Shown: positions 1 to 6,128 of the stretch, one piece after another
Layout of the letters: the number at the start of each line of letters is the position of its first letter
Numbering within the stretch: position 1 is the stretch's first letter
NCBI GenBank assembly: GCA_964528095.1
Contig: CAZGSG010000238.1
Coordinates: 1-9,158, forward strand
DNA: 9,158 nt
Direction of reading: 5' to 3'
Source: CAZGSG01 sp964528095
GTDB taxonomy: Bacteria; Bacteroidota; Bacteroidia; Chitinophagales; Chitinophagaceae
Notes under the pieces: generated by a model
What the model was told of the DNA's origin: nothing
The model's input: the letters and a program-made list of their open reading frames with translations, nothing else
Databases searched by the model: none
Program-made: the position numbers and the translations under genes

Positions 1-500
1 AGGATGCCCAAAAACACGGTTTTTTGCGCGTCATATTTAGGTTGAATGATATTTTCCGTTTCTCCCTTCACCGCATCCGTATAAGGAATATCGCCTACCT
101 GCATGGTTGTATAAAAAAACTCCCATGCGCGCAGGAAATGTCCGAGCGCTGTATACGATTTTTTCAAGGGCTCCGTAGGCGCGAAATCGATCATCGGTTT
201 TATGTTGCGCAGCAAGGGGATACGATTGAAACTGGTCCTTGCGATCCTGTTGTATTGAAACCCTTCCTGGTTTTCGCCCCATGTCAGGTATTTGCCTAAT
301 AAAAAGGGTTGCATAAATCCCTTGTTCACCGCGATATCGCCATCGGTGATCGTCAATATCATATTTGTCGCGAGCATTGCCGAACTCACCTGTGAAGTAC
401 GATTGGGATTGGTATTGATAGCATCAAATTTCTTGCAACCTGAATTGAAAAGCAGGAGCGCGGGTAGCAGGAATGTATATTTTAAAAAAGTAAATTTCAT
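1..500 (-). CDS. SusD/RagB-like nutrient-binding outer-membrane lipoprotein, N-terminal part (runs off left edge)
   Basis: The reading frame opens at the ATG at 500 and stays open to base 1, giving 166 codons; the C-terminal part lies outside the window. Residues 1-21 are a lipoprotein signal peptide (MKFTFLKYTF, then a Leu/Phe-rich core) followed by Cys22. The residues before Cys22 read FNSG, with Asn at -3 instead of the usual Leu, but CKKFDAINTNPN right after it is a typical start of mature SusD-like proteins. Residues 136-163 (GDIPYTDAVKGE ... PKYDAQKTVF) match the conserved motif of the SusD-like_2 branch as I remember it. Known family role: a surface-exposed lid that binds substrate and hands it to its SusC partner. 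The start lies 37 nt after the susC stop, so the two are almost certainly cotranscribed. Family assignment is confident; the substrate is unknown. Confidence 0.9.
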   Translation of the reverse strand, partial: MKFTFLKYTFLLPALLLFNSGCKKFDAINTNPNRTSQVSSAMLATNMILTITDGDIAVNKGFMQPFLLGKYLTWGENQEGFQYNRIARTSFNRIPLLRNIKPMIDFAPTEPLKKSYTALGHFLRAWEFFYTTMQVGDIPYTDAVKGETENIIQPKYDAQKTVFLGI

Positions 501-537
501 ATTAGTTCATTTAAAGATTAACTAACCGGGATAAGTC

Positions 538-3500
538 TTAAAACCCGATTTTAAAATTTATACCGATCATTCGCTGTGACGGGGAGTTCAGGTCCTCCGC
601 GTCCACATCAGGATCCCCGTTCGTGAAGTTGGTCCATAAGAACAGGTTTTGAGCCGTCAGCGATACAGATGCGTTCTTTATACCTGATTTGCCAAATGCT
701 GTTTCCGGGAAACGATATCCTATTGACAATTCGCGAAGTTTAAAGAACGATTTGCTTTGTGCACCCGCGTCGCCGCCTCTAAACCATTGGGCATAATCCT
801 GGTAATTGATCGGCACATCATTTTTGGCGTATTTGCGGGTATCGGTCAATATATTTCCATAGCTGTCATAGGTCACCGCGCCATCGATCACTTTTACACC
901 ATGCCCGATATAATTAGACAAACCATTTACTGCCGCATCATAGCGGTATTGATTATCTGATTCAGGATTTGTGCCTGCATCCCATTGTTTGTCATAAATA
1001 TAATTATACATTAATCCTCCTACGCGACCATCAATGTTTAATCCGACAAGGAATTTACCGATGGTGAAATAGTTGATAAAACCGAGGCTGAAATCCGGAT
1101 CTGTAAAGCCATATTTTTTCTGGTAATCGCTCCATTCGGGATATCCATTCACATTGATCTGTTCGCCTTCAGCATTTGTTACCCAATAATTATCCAGGTA
1201 TGCATCGAGTCGCAGACCAGGGGCTACCCAGGGACTTTTAGCGGAATAACGTTCATCCAGTTCTTTATAATAGCGGTGCTGATTGCTCCAGTTAATAGTG
1301 GAGTTCCATTCAAAGTTTCTGTTTTTTATAATAGTTCCATCGATGGTGATCTCCCAGCCACGGCGTACATAGGTTTCGTCTGTATTGATGATAGTGGAAG
1401 AAAACCCTGAAGAACTGGGAATAGTTTGGTTGATCTGCCTGTTGAAATAATATTTATTAAAATAAGTTACATCCGCGTGCAGGCGTTTTTTAAACAGGTA
1501 TGCAGCAGCGCCTATTTCCCAGGTACGGGCCGAAGTAGGAAGGATATCAGGACTGCCTAATAAATTGCTTGGATAGCTGGCAGAATTATAGGTAGAAGAC
1601 GTGACCCATGCACCGTTGGTCACACTATACAACCTGTTGGTGGCATACACATCTGCAGGTGTTTTGAATAAAGCCCAGGAGCCACGGATTTTCAACATGT
1701 CAACAGACTGGGGCATCTTGATGAATTCGGAGAGGATCACGCTTGAACCAAGCGATGGATAAAAATAGGAGCGGGTAGATTTTGGTTGCGTGGAGATCCA
1801 GTCATTCCGTCCTGTACCATCTAAAAAGACAGCATTTTTCCATCCGAGAGAAACGCGTCCATAGATACTATTCGTTTGTTTGGAGCCACCACCCGGTGTT
1901 ACAGTAGGAGGTTCTACAGAACCGTTGATCGAATAGAATGTAGGAGCTGTCAGTCCATTGGTAGTAGAGGCTGTTAAAGACTCATCATTGTAATAACTGA
2001 TAGCTGCTCCGGCCAGGCCCTCAACTGTAAAGTCGGATATTTTTTTACTGTAACTCAGGATCGCGTCGTTATTAGTGCTCCATCCGGAATATTTACGGAT
2101 AGAGTATAAACCCCTTGCATTCCATCCACCCCGGACTGAGAAAATAGCAGCGGTAGGGTTTTGCTGAGTTTGTGTATTTGAATAAAAATCAAACCCCGGC
2201 CTGATCATCAACTTTAAATCGTTGGTGAATTTATAGGTAGCCGTAAAGCTGGTGTTGAAAACATTTTCTTCTACTCCGTATAATTTTTCATTTGCGATCA
2301 GGTAAGGATTATCATACCAGTTGCTGTATAACCAGTTTTGCCTTTGATAGGGAGTAACCCAGTAGTCTTTGTACTGGCGAATATCATAGTCAGGTCCTGT
2401 CCACATGATCAGTTGATACAGGTATCCCTGGTTGCCATAACCGCTTCCCCAGGTCTGAGGAGCCGTTTTTTTATTGAAACCCATATGGGATTCCAGGGTG
2501 AATTTGTCGCCTGTTTTTATTTCACCCGCAAGAGAAGCGCTATAAATGTTGAAGCTTTGATTAGGGAACTGTCCCTTATTATGCATGTGATTAAAAGTAG
2601 CCCTGAAATTGCTGTTTTGACCGGCCTGCGAAAGTGTGATGCTGTTATTGGTAATAATACCTGTTTCAATAAAATTTTTCAGGTTGTTCTTACCACTGGA
2701 AACAAGCGGCATGTTTTCCATTTGTTTGGTGATCGGGTTCCATTGATTTGCCGATGTGCCAACATCTAATTTTGGTCCCCAAACATAATCATCATCAATA
2801 TTGCCATAAGTGCCATGTCCATAGGAAGTCTGGATTTTTGGTATTGCCAGAAACCCGGTTTGTATCATCGTATTGCTATTAATATCAATAGCCAGGCGGT
2901 TTGATTTGCCTTTTGTGGTAGTAACAAGGATTACACCACCGGCAGCCTGCGCTCCATAAAGGGCAGAGGCTGTAGGTCCTTTCAATACGTCGATGGATTC
3001 GATGATGTCTGCAGGAATATCCCTGAACCGGATATTACCAACAGGATATCCCATCACGCCATCTACTACCAACAGCGCGGTTTCTCCACGAAGCTCAATG
3101 GTGGGTGTGGCAAAGAACTCGGTAGGATTTTTCACAACCAGGCCTGAGACACGACCTGAAAGAGAAGTGGCCATATCTACCCCTTTCACAGTGGCCAGCG
3201 CCTTACCCGATACTCTTTGGGTAGCATAACCAAGCGATTTTTCCTGTCTTTTTACACCGAGTGCTGTTACAACAACCTCATCCAGGTCGCCGGAACCGCT
3301 TTCCTGTAAAGTGATATCGATCACGCTTTGTTTGTTTACATTGGCGGTTTGTGCAACAAAACCGACATAGGAAAAAGTGAGCACATCATTGTCCTCAACA
3401 TTCAGTGTATATTCCCCAAGGTCATTTGTGCTGGTCCCCTGACCACTTTTCGCGGATACGCTTACGCCCACCATCGGCTCTCCTTTACTATTGGTCACTT

Positions 3501-3894
3501 TTCCTTTTACCGGGAAGGCCTGGCTTATTTTTGTTTCCTTTTTAATGGCAAGGAGATTATCATCGAGTTGTTCGAAGGTTAAATTACTGCCAGATAAAAC
3601 CTTTTTTAAAAGGTCGGTGACACCGATACGGGTTGCGGAGATAGTGATTTTTACATTCTCGCTTAGCACCTGGTTACTATAAACAAAACGATAATGGCTT
3701 TGTTTTTCAATTTCCTTTAGCGCTTTAACAAGCTTTGTCTTATTGAAGTTTACGTTCACAGTCTCCTGCGTCCGGCCTTCTTTTGCAGCAACCTGGAATG
3801 TGGTAAAAAGCAGTAGTGCAATGGTGAGTTTCATAATAAGCAGCGTTTTGAATACCCTGTCGGAGGGTATTTTAACAAGGGCCCTTTTTTTCAT
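538..3894 (-). CDS. SusC/RagA-like TonB-dependent outer-membrane transporter with N-terminal STN signalling domain
   Basis: 1118 residues, full length for this family. In order: a signal peptide within about residues 1-38 (the hydrophobic core starts near Met21, an alternative start); an STN domain at about 45-118 (TVNVNFNKTKLVKALKEIEK onward), the periplasmic module that contacts FecR-type anti-sigma factors; a carboxypeptidase-regulatory-like domain at about 127-198; the SusC signature and TonB-box region DEVVVTALGVKR at 205-216; a plug domain to about 330 with ELRG, LLVVDGV and DVLKGPTASALYG; then a beta barrel ending in GINFKIGF with terminal Phe, as expected for BAM-assembled barrels. 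The plug is compact between the RG and VVDGV motifs, which I recall from the SusC subset paired with SusD-like_2 partners. It imports a nutrient too large for porins using TonB energy. It sits directly upstream of susD and downstream of sigma/fecR. Substrate not deducible. Confidence 0.95.
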   Translation of the reverse strand: MKKRALVKIPSDRVFKTLLIMKLTIALLLFTTFQVAAKEGRTQETVNVNFNKTKLVKALKEIEKQSHYRFVYSNQVLSENVKITISATRIGVTDLLKKVLSGSNLTFEQLDDNLLAIKKETKISQAFPVKGKVTNSKGEPMVGVSVSAKSGQGTSTNDLGEYTLNVEDNDVLTFSYVGFVAQTANVNKQSVIDITLQESGSGDLDEVVVTALGVKRQEKSLGYATQRVSGKALATVKGVDMATSLSGRVSGLVVKNPTEFFATPTIELRGETALLVVDGVMGYPVGNIRFRDIPADIIESIDVLKGPTASALYGAQAAGGVILVTTTKGKSNRLAIDINSNTMIQTGFLAIPKIQTSYGHGTYGNIDDDYVWGPKLDVGTSANQWNPITKQMENMPLVSSGKNNLKNFIETGIITNNSITLSQAGQNSNFRATFNHMHNKGQFPNQSFNIYSASLAGEIKTGDKFTLESHMGFNKKTAPQTWGSGYGNQGYLYQLIMWTGPDYDIRQYKDYWVTPYQRQNWLYSNWYDNPYLIANEKLYGVEENVFNTSFTATYKFTNDLKLMIRPGFDFYSNTQTQQNPTAAIFSVRGGWNARGLYSIRKYSGWSTNNDAILSYSKKISDFTVEGLAGAAISYYNDESLTASTTNGLTAPTFYSINGSVEPPTVTPGGGSKQTNSIYGRVSLGWKNAVFLDGTGRNDWISTQPKSTRSYFYPSLGSSVILSEFIKMPQSVDMLKIRGSWALFKTPADVYATNRLYSVTNGAWVTSSTYNSASYPSNLLGSPDILPTSARTWEIGAAAYLFKKRLHADVTYFNKYYFNRQINQTIPSSSGFSSTIINTDETYVRRGWEITIDGTIIKNRNFEWNSTINWSNQHRYYKELDERYSAKSPWVAPGLRLDAYLDNYWVTNAEGEQINVNGYPEWSDYQKKYGFTDPDFSLGFINYFTIGKFLVGLNIDGRVGGLMYNYIYDKQWDAGTNPESDNQYRYDAAVNGLSNYIGHGVKVIDGAVTYDSYGNILTDTRKYAKNDVPINYQDYAQWFRGGDAGAQSKSFFKLRELSIGYRFPETAFGKSGIKNASVSLTAQNLFLWTNFTNGDPDVDAEDLNSPSQRMIGINFKIGF

Positions 3895-3916
3895 AACTTT
3901 GGTTTGTTTTTAAACT

Positions 3917-3954
3917 GTTATAAATACGAATAGGATAACACGGATGATCAATCC
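3917..3954 (-). promoter_or_regulatory. Two small dyads just upstream of susC (candidate promoter/operator region)
   Basis: Two inverted repeats lie 23-60 nt before the susC start. At 3917-3939 GTTAT and ATAAC arms flank 13 nt. At 3942-3954 GGAT and ATCC arms flank a TGATCA palindrome core. No TTTG / TAnnTTTG housekeeping promoter was found here, which is compatible with an alternative (ECF) sigma promoter for susCD, but I cannot recognise the motif. The dyads are directly visible; their function is inferred. Confidence 0.3.
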
Positions 3955-3969
3955 TGTTCTGTTTTGACA

Positions 3970-4000
3970 AAAGGGGAACGGCCGCAATCCGTTCTCCTTT
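3970..4000 (-). terminator. Terminator-like hairpin between fecR and susC
   Basis: Arms AAGGGGAACGG (3971-3981) and CCGTTCTCCTT (3989-3999) pair at 10 of 11 positions, extended by one A-T pair at 3970/4000, around the 7-nt loop CCGCAAT. Read on the minus strand the right-hand arm ends in CCCCTTTTG, giving a short U run after a G/C-containing stem. It lies about 90 nt after the fecR stop and about 75 nt before the susC start. It could end or attenuate the sigma-fecR transcript, leaving susCD to its own promoter. The U run is short, so partial read-through is plausible. Confidence 0.45.
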
Positions 4001-4027
4001 ATTTAGTTTTGGTTTAGTTTATTTAGT

Positions 4028-4040
4028 ATTAAAGTTTAAT
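4028..4040. repeat. Perfect 13-nt dyad ATTAAA-G-TTTAAT in the fecR-susC spacer
   Basis: Two perfect 6-bp arms flank a single G. It lies between the fecR stop (4089) and the terminator-like hairpin at 3970-4000, so it would be in the 3' untranslated part of the fecR transcript. It may be a protein-binding site or simply chance in an A/T-rich stretch. Confidence 0.3.
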
Positions 4041-4088
4041 CATTTCAATCCCGCCTGCTGGCAATACCTTGCTGCCGGCGTTTTCAAT

Positions 4089-5210
4089 CTATTTCCCTAT
4101 ACTGATAGTTTTATCTTTTATAGTATATGAAAATGAATAAGAAACCTGCAATGCCTTAAGCACCTGTTCAATCGTCTCGTTTTTAAACGTGGCAGTAAAC
4201 CGGTAGTTCTTTACCGTTTCATCATCAAAAAATATTCGTACATCGTACCAGCGTTCGAACCTTTCTTTTAATGCACCCAGGCTTTCGTTATTAATTACCA
4301 ATAAATTATCTGACCAGCTTGTCTCTACATTTTCGTCAGCTTCTGTATAAGTAAGAGGTGCTACGCTGGTCTCTATTTTTGCAAGGCCATTTTTCTTCTC
4401 ACCGGAACTGTCTGTAATGCCAATTTTCCGGAGTATAAATTTTTCTTTCGGCTTGAGTACTTTGAAAAAATAATGTGTGGAGTCTTTTCTCATAAACACC
4501 TCCACTTTTCCTTTTAATAAGGATGTTTCGCTGCTGGACTCTTCCGCGTAAGCCCTTACATTAAAAATGGTACCCAGCACCCGTACATAATACTTATCTA
4601 CTTTCACTAAAAATGGCACCAGTTCATTTCGGGTTACATCGAATAAGGCTTCTCCTTCCAGCCTGACCATGCGACTGTCTTTACCAAAATCATCTGCCAG
4701 CATTAATTTAGATCCTGCATTGAGAATGACTTTTGTACTATCCGGAAGAAAAATTGTTTTCTTCTCAGCAAGCGATGTTGTATAGATAAGAGGAGTAGAG
4801 GCTGGACTGGTACTTGCGACCAGTAATTTATTCTTTTTTGTTCCCGGTAAGCCCAGAAACAGCAGGCCTGTCAATAAAACGCCCGCAATGACCGCAGCTG
4901 CGACCCATATTTTTCTTTTTCTGCCAGGCAATGCCATGTGATGTATTTCACTGCCTTTTTCCTCCTGGGGCGGAACAATATATAAAGGTGATTCAGTATG
5001 ATTCGCGGCGGATAAAAGTTCCTGCTGTTCATACAGCATGATGGTAAGACCTAAGACCAGGGATTTGGCTTCTTCCACATTGGCAATTTCTCCGGGATAT
5101 TGCGCCAGATAATCAGTCCAGTATTGAATATGTTTCTCATTCCGGTGTAAACAAAAATCAATAAAGGAATGATCGATTGCCATTGCTTCAATGGAAAAAG
5201 GAGGAGTCAT
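4089..5210 (-). CDS. FecR-family anti-sigma factor with C-terminal DUF4974-type domain
   Basis: 373 residues. Residues 1-99 are cytoplasmic and would bind the sigma factor; they end in the basic stretch GRKRK, which fits the positive-inside rule. One membrane helix spans about 101-122. The periplasmic part holds a FecR domain at about 146-240 (TIFLPDSTKVILNAGS, RLEGEALFDV, VRVLGTIFNVRAY, LLKGKVEV) and a C-terminal domain at about 302-371 of the DUF4974/STN-like type (NESLGALKERFERWYDVRI ... FTATFKNETIEQVLKAL). Family role: it holds the ECF sigma factor and releases it when the periplasmic part receives the STN signal from the cognate TonB-dependent transporter. It lies 108 nt downstream of the sigma gene and 194 nt upstream of susC, the usual order. 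No Shine-Dalgarno sequence precedes the ATG at 5210; Met10 is a possible alternative start. Confidence 0.93.
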   Translation of the reverse strand: MTPPFSIEAMAIDHSFIDFCLHRNEKHIQYWTDYLAQYPGEIANVEEAKSLVLGLTIMLYEQQELLSAANHTESPLYIVPPQEEKGSEIHHMALPGRKRKIWVAAAVIAGVLLTGLLFLGLPGTKKNKLLVASTSPASTPLIYTTSLAEKKTIFLPDSTKVILNAGSKLMLADDFGKDSRMVRLEGEALFDVTRNELVPFLVKVDKYYVRVLGTIFNVRAYAEESSSETSLLKGKVEVFMRKDSTHYFFKVLKPKEKFILRKIGITDSSGEKKNGLAKIETSVAPLTYTEADENVETSWSDNLLVINNESLGALKERFERWYDVRIFFDDETVKNYRFTATFKNETIEQVLKALQVSYSFSYTIKDKTISIGK

Positions 5211-5228
5211 TCGATCAGTCAGTTTGGA

Positions 5229-5257
5229 CTATAGACGCTGTCCCCCGAAATCTTTAC
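5229..5257 (-). promoter_or_regulatory. Possible fecR-proximal regulatory element (low confidence)
   Basis: The minus strand just upstream of fecR reads GGTAAAGATTTCGGGGGACA and then CGTCTATAG. It is less A/T-rich than its surroundings and lies 19-47 nt before the fecR start, after the palindrome at 5261-5296. The CGTCTATAG stretch resembles the C/G-T-C-type -10 elements of some ECF promoters, so fecR may have its own autoregulated start here. No matched -35 element could be assigned, and the susC upstream region shares only a weak CGT...TATA resemblance. Confidence 0.2.
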
Positions 5258-5260
5258 CTA

Positions 5261-5296
5261 CTTTTTCATTTATTTTTTAAAAAAGAAATGAAAAGG
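5261..5296. repeat. 36-nt near-perfect palindrome between sigma factor and anti-sigma genes
   Basis: Left half CTTTTTCATTTATTTTTT (5261-5278) and right half AAAAAAGAAATGAAAAGG (5279-5296) pair at 16 of 18 positions with no spacer. The centre is TTTTTTAAAAAA, and one of the two mismatches is a possible wobble. It starts 22 nt after the sigma-gene stop. In the minus-strand transcript it would form a long A/U-rich hairpin, but no U tract follows, so it is not a standard intrinsic terminator. It could be an mRNA 3'-end or processing element setting the sigma/anti-sigma ratio, a DNA-binding site, or a bidirectional A/T element. Confidence 0.6.
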
Positions 5297-5318
5297 ACGG
5301 GTTGAACCATAAACTGGA

Positions 5319-5855
5319 TCAATGAATGAGCAAAAGGAGGACTCCGATACCGACCGATGACACCGATTTTGCCAAATCGGAGCGGAGATATTGAATTCCC
5401 TTTGATAGATTGTTGTAGACGGTTTGATAAGACAGTCCTGTTTCAATAACAATATCATCCGTGGTTAGTCCGCGGTAATATTTTAAGTAAATAACTTTCC
5501 GGCATCGGGCAGGCATTTTTTTGTAAGCAACAGCTATTTTATTTACAAGATCCCGGTCGGCCTGTATTTTTTCTATATTCTCCAGTATGGATGGTTCTAC
5601 TGTAGAGGAATGAACAGAATGAAGATTTTTTTTTATACGTTCTGCGCTGCGATGCAGGTCGATTAATTTTCTGCGGAAAGCAGTAGAAAGGTATGCTTCA
5701 GGATTATCGATATTATCGGGGATATTTTTTTGCAGTAATTCCAGGAAAAACTGCTGCACAATATCCTTCCCCTCATCTGTAGAGTATCCCATTGTGTATG
5801 CAATGGCTGAGAATTTTTCCCTGAACAGCGAATACCAGACACTTATTTCTCCCAT
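5319..5855 (-). CDS. ECF-type (sigma-70 family, FecI-like) RNA polymerase sigma factor
   Basis: 178 residues. Sigma region 2 lies at about 8-75 (KFSAIAYTMGYSTDEGKDIV, then QQFFLELLQK and NPEAYLSTAFRRKLIDLHRS). Region 4 with its helix-turn-helix lies at about 105-158 (MPARCRKVIYLKYYRGLTTD, then ETGLSYQTVYNNLSKGIQYL). The protein ends in a hydrophobic tail, SVGIGVLLLLIH, which I recall from other Bacteroidota FecI-like sigma factors. It has the short N terminus seen in part of this group; extension is limited to five codons by an in-frame TAA at 5871-5873. Together with the adjacent fecR and susCD it forms a cell-surface signalling module in which it would direct transcription of the transporter genes. 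The exact start is uncertain: an AGGAG at 5876-5880 lies 20 nt from the ATG, too far for normal use. Confidence 0.92.
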   Translation of the reverse strand: MGEISVWYSLFREKFSAIAYTMGYSTDEGKDIVQQFFLELLQKNIPDNIDNPEAYLSTAFRRKLIDLHRSAERIKKNLHSVHSSTVEPSILENIEKIQADRDLVNKIAVAYKKMPARCRKVIYLKYYRGLTTDDIVIETGLSYQTVYNNLSKGIQYLRSDLAKSVSSVGIGVLLLLIH

Positions 5856-5875
5856 AAACAGCTGATCAATTTATG

Positions 5876-5883
5876 CTCCTTTT
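5876..5883 (-). promoter_or_regulatory. Strong Shine-Dalgarno-like AAAAGGAG, oddly placed relative to the sigma-factor start
   Basis: The minus strand reads AAAAGGAG ending at 5876, the best Shine-Dalgarno match before any gene here. It is 20 nt before the sigma ATG (5855), but 6 nt before a TTG at 5869 that opens an 8-codon frame overlapping the ATG (stop at 5843-5845), and 5 nt before an in-frame ATT (5868-5870) that would add five residues. Possible readings are a coupled leader peptide, a rare ATT start, or no function. Confidence 0.35.
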
Positions 5884-5912
5884 AGCGATAGGCAATAACG
5901 ATAAAAGCGATA
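5884..5912 (-). repeat. Short direct repeats TATCGCT / TATCGTT / TATCGCT upstream of the sigma gene
   Basis: On the minus strand TATCGCT occurs at 5906-5912 and 5884-5890, starts 22 nt apart (about two helical turns), with a variant TATCGTT at 5897-5903 between them. They lie 29-57 nt before the sigma ATG, in what would be the leader if the promoter at 6016-6047 is used. They may bind a regulator; the pattern is short enough to be chance. Confidence 0.3.
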
Positions 5913-6002
5913 CCAGAGCACTAAAGTAGGGGAAAAAGCAATATTCCTGCCCGTAGAAAATAAGGCAAACGGTTGCACGAGTTTTTAACAATCAGCCGGA
6001 GG

Positions 6003-6119
6003 TTAATTCAAAAGTCAAAATTAAAAATTCAAAAATACTCTCCGAAAACCGAGGTCTGTTTTTGAATTTTGAATTTTGCATTTTGCATTTTGACTTTTGA
6101 ATTTAATTTGACTTTTGTA
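6003..6119. repeat. Inverted array of degenerate 7-bp repeats (TTTTGAA type) downstream of the MutS-family gene
   Basis: The left arm has four back-to-back heptads: TTCAAAA 6007-6013, GTCAAAA 6014-6020, TTAAAAA 6021-6027, TTCAAAA 6028-6034. The right arm has six in reverse orientation: TTTTGAA 6060-6066 and 6067-6073, TTTTGCA 6074-6080 and 6081-6087, TTTTGAC 6088-6094, TTTTGAA 6095-6101, then decayed copies to 6119 (TTTTGTA 6113-6119). The outer two heptads of each arm are exact complements. The arms face each other across about 25 nt of ordinary composition. The array begins within 10 nt of the stop codon of the MutS-family gene, so it would form a long A/U hairpin at that transcript's 3' end. 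The rest of this 273-nt spacer (5856-6002) holds the sigma-gene leader and no other gene. Confidence 0.75.
6016..6047 (-). promoter_or_regulatory. Candidate housekeeping-type promoter for the sigma-fecR genes, inside a heptad repeat arm
   Basis: On the minus strand TAATTTTG (6016-6023) matches the Bacteroidota -7 consensus TAnnTTTG at every fixed position. Exactly 20 nt upstream is TTTC (6044-6047), a 3-of-4 match to the -33 TTTG. Transcription would begin near 6010 and run into the sigma gene with a leader of about 155 nt. It was the only exact TAnnTTTG I found in the intergenic spacers, but the surrounding repeat is rich in TTTG, so a match by composition is possible. Confidence 0.4.
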
Positions 6120-6128
6120 TTAAAATGT

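Noticed and set aside
24..299. 91-codon plus-strand frame at the left edge, and an 81-codon minus-strand frame at 37-282
   Set aside because: Both overlap the SusD-like gene, whose frame has a signal peptide, lipobox Cys and conserved motifs.
2338..2769. 143-codon open frame on the plus strand inside susC
   Set aside because: It is antisense to the conserved SusC barrel; the open frame follows from susC codon use and has no recognisable protein signature.
5270..5458. 62-codon minus-strand frame overlapping the sigma gene end and the palindrome
   Set aside because: It is out of frame with the sigma gene region 4, has no start context or family resemblance, and most of its length is shadow coding.
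5319..5855. Sigma factor judged truncated at the N terminus
   Set aside because: Region 2 aligns from about residue 8 and a group of Bacteroidota FecI-like sigma factors has a similarly short start, so truncation is not needed to explain the length.
6003..6119. Possible CRISPR-like array
   Set aside because: Units are 7 bp in direct contact with no spacers and no adjacent cas genes.
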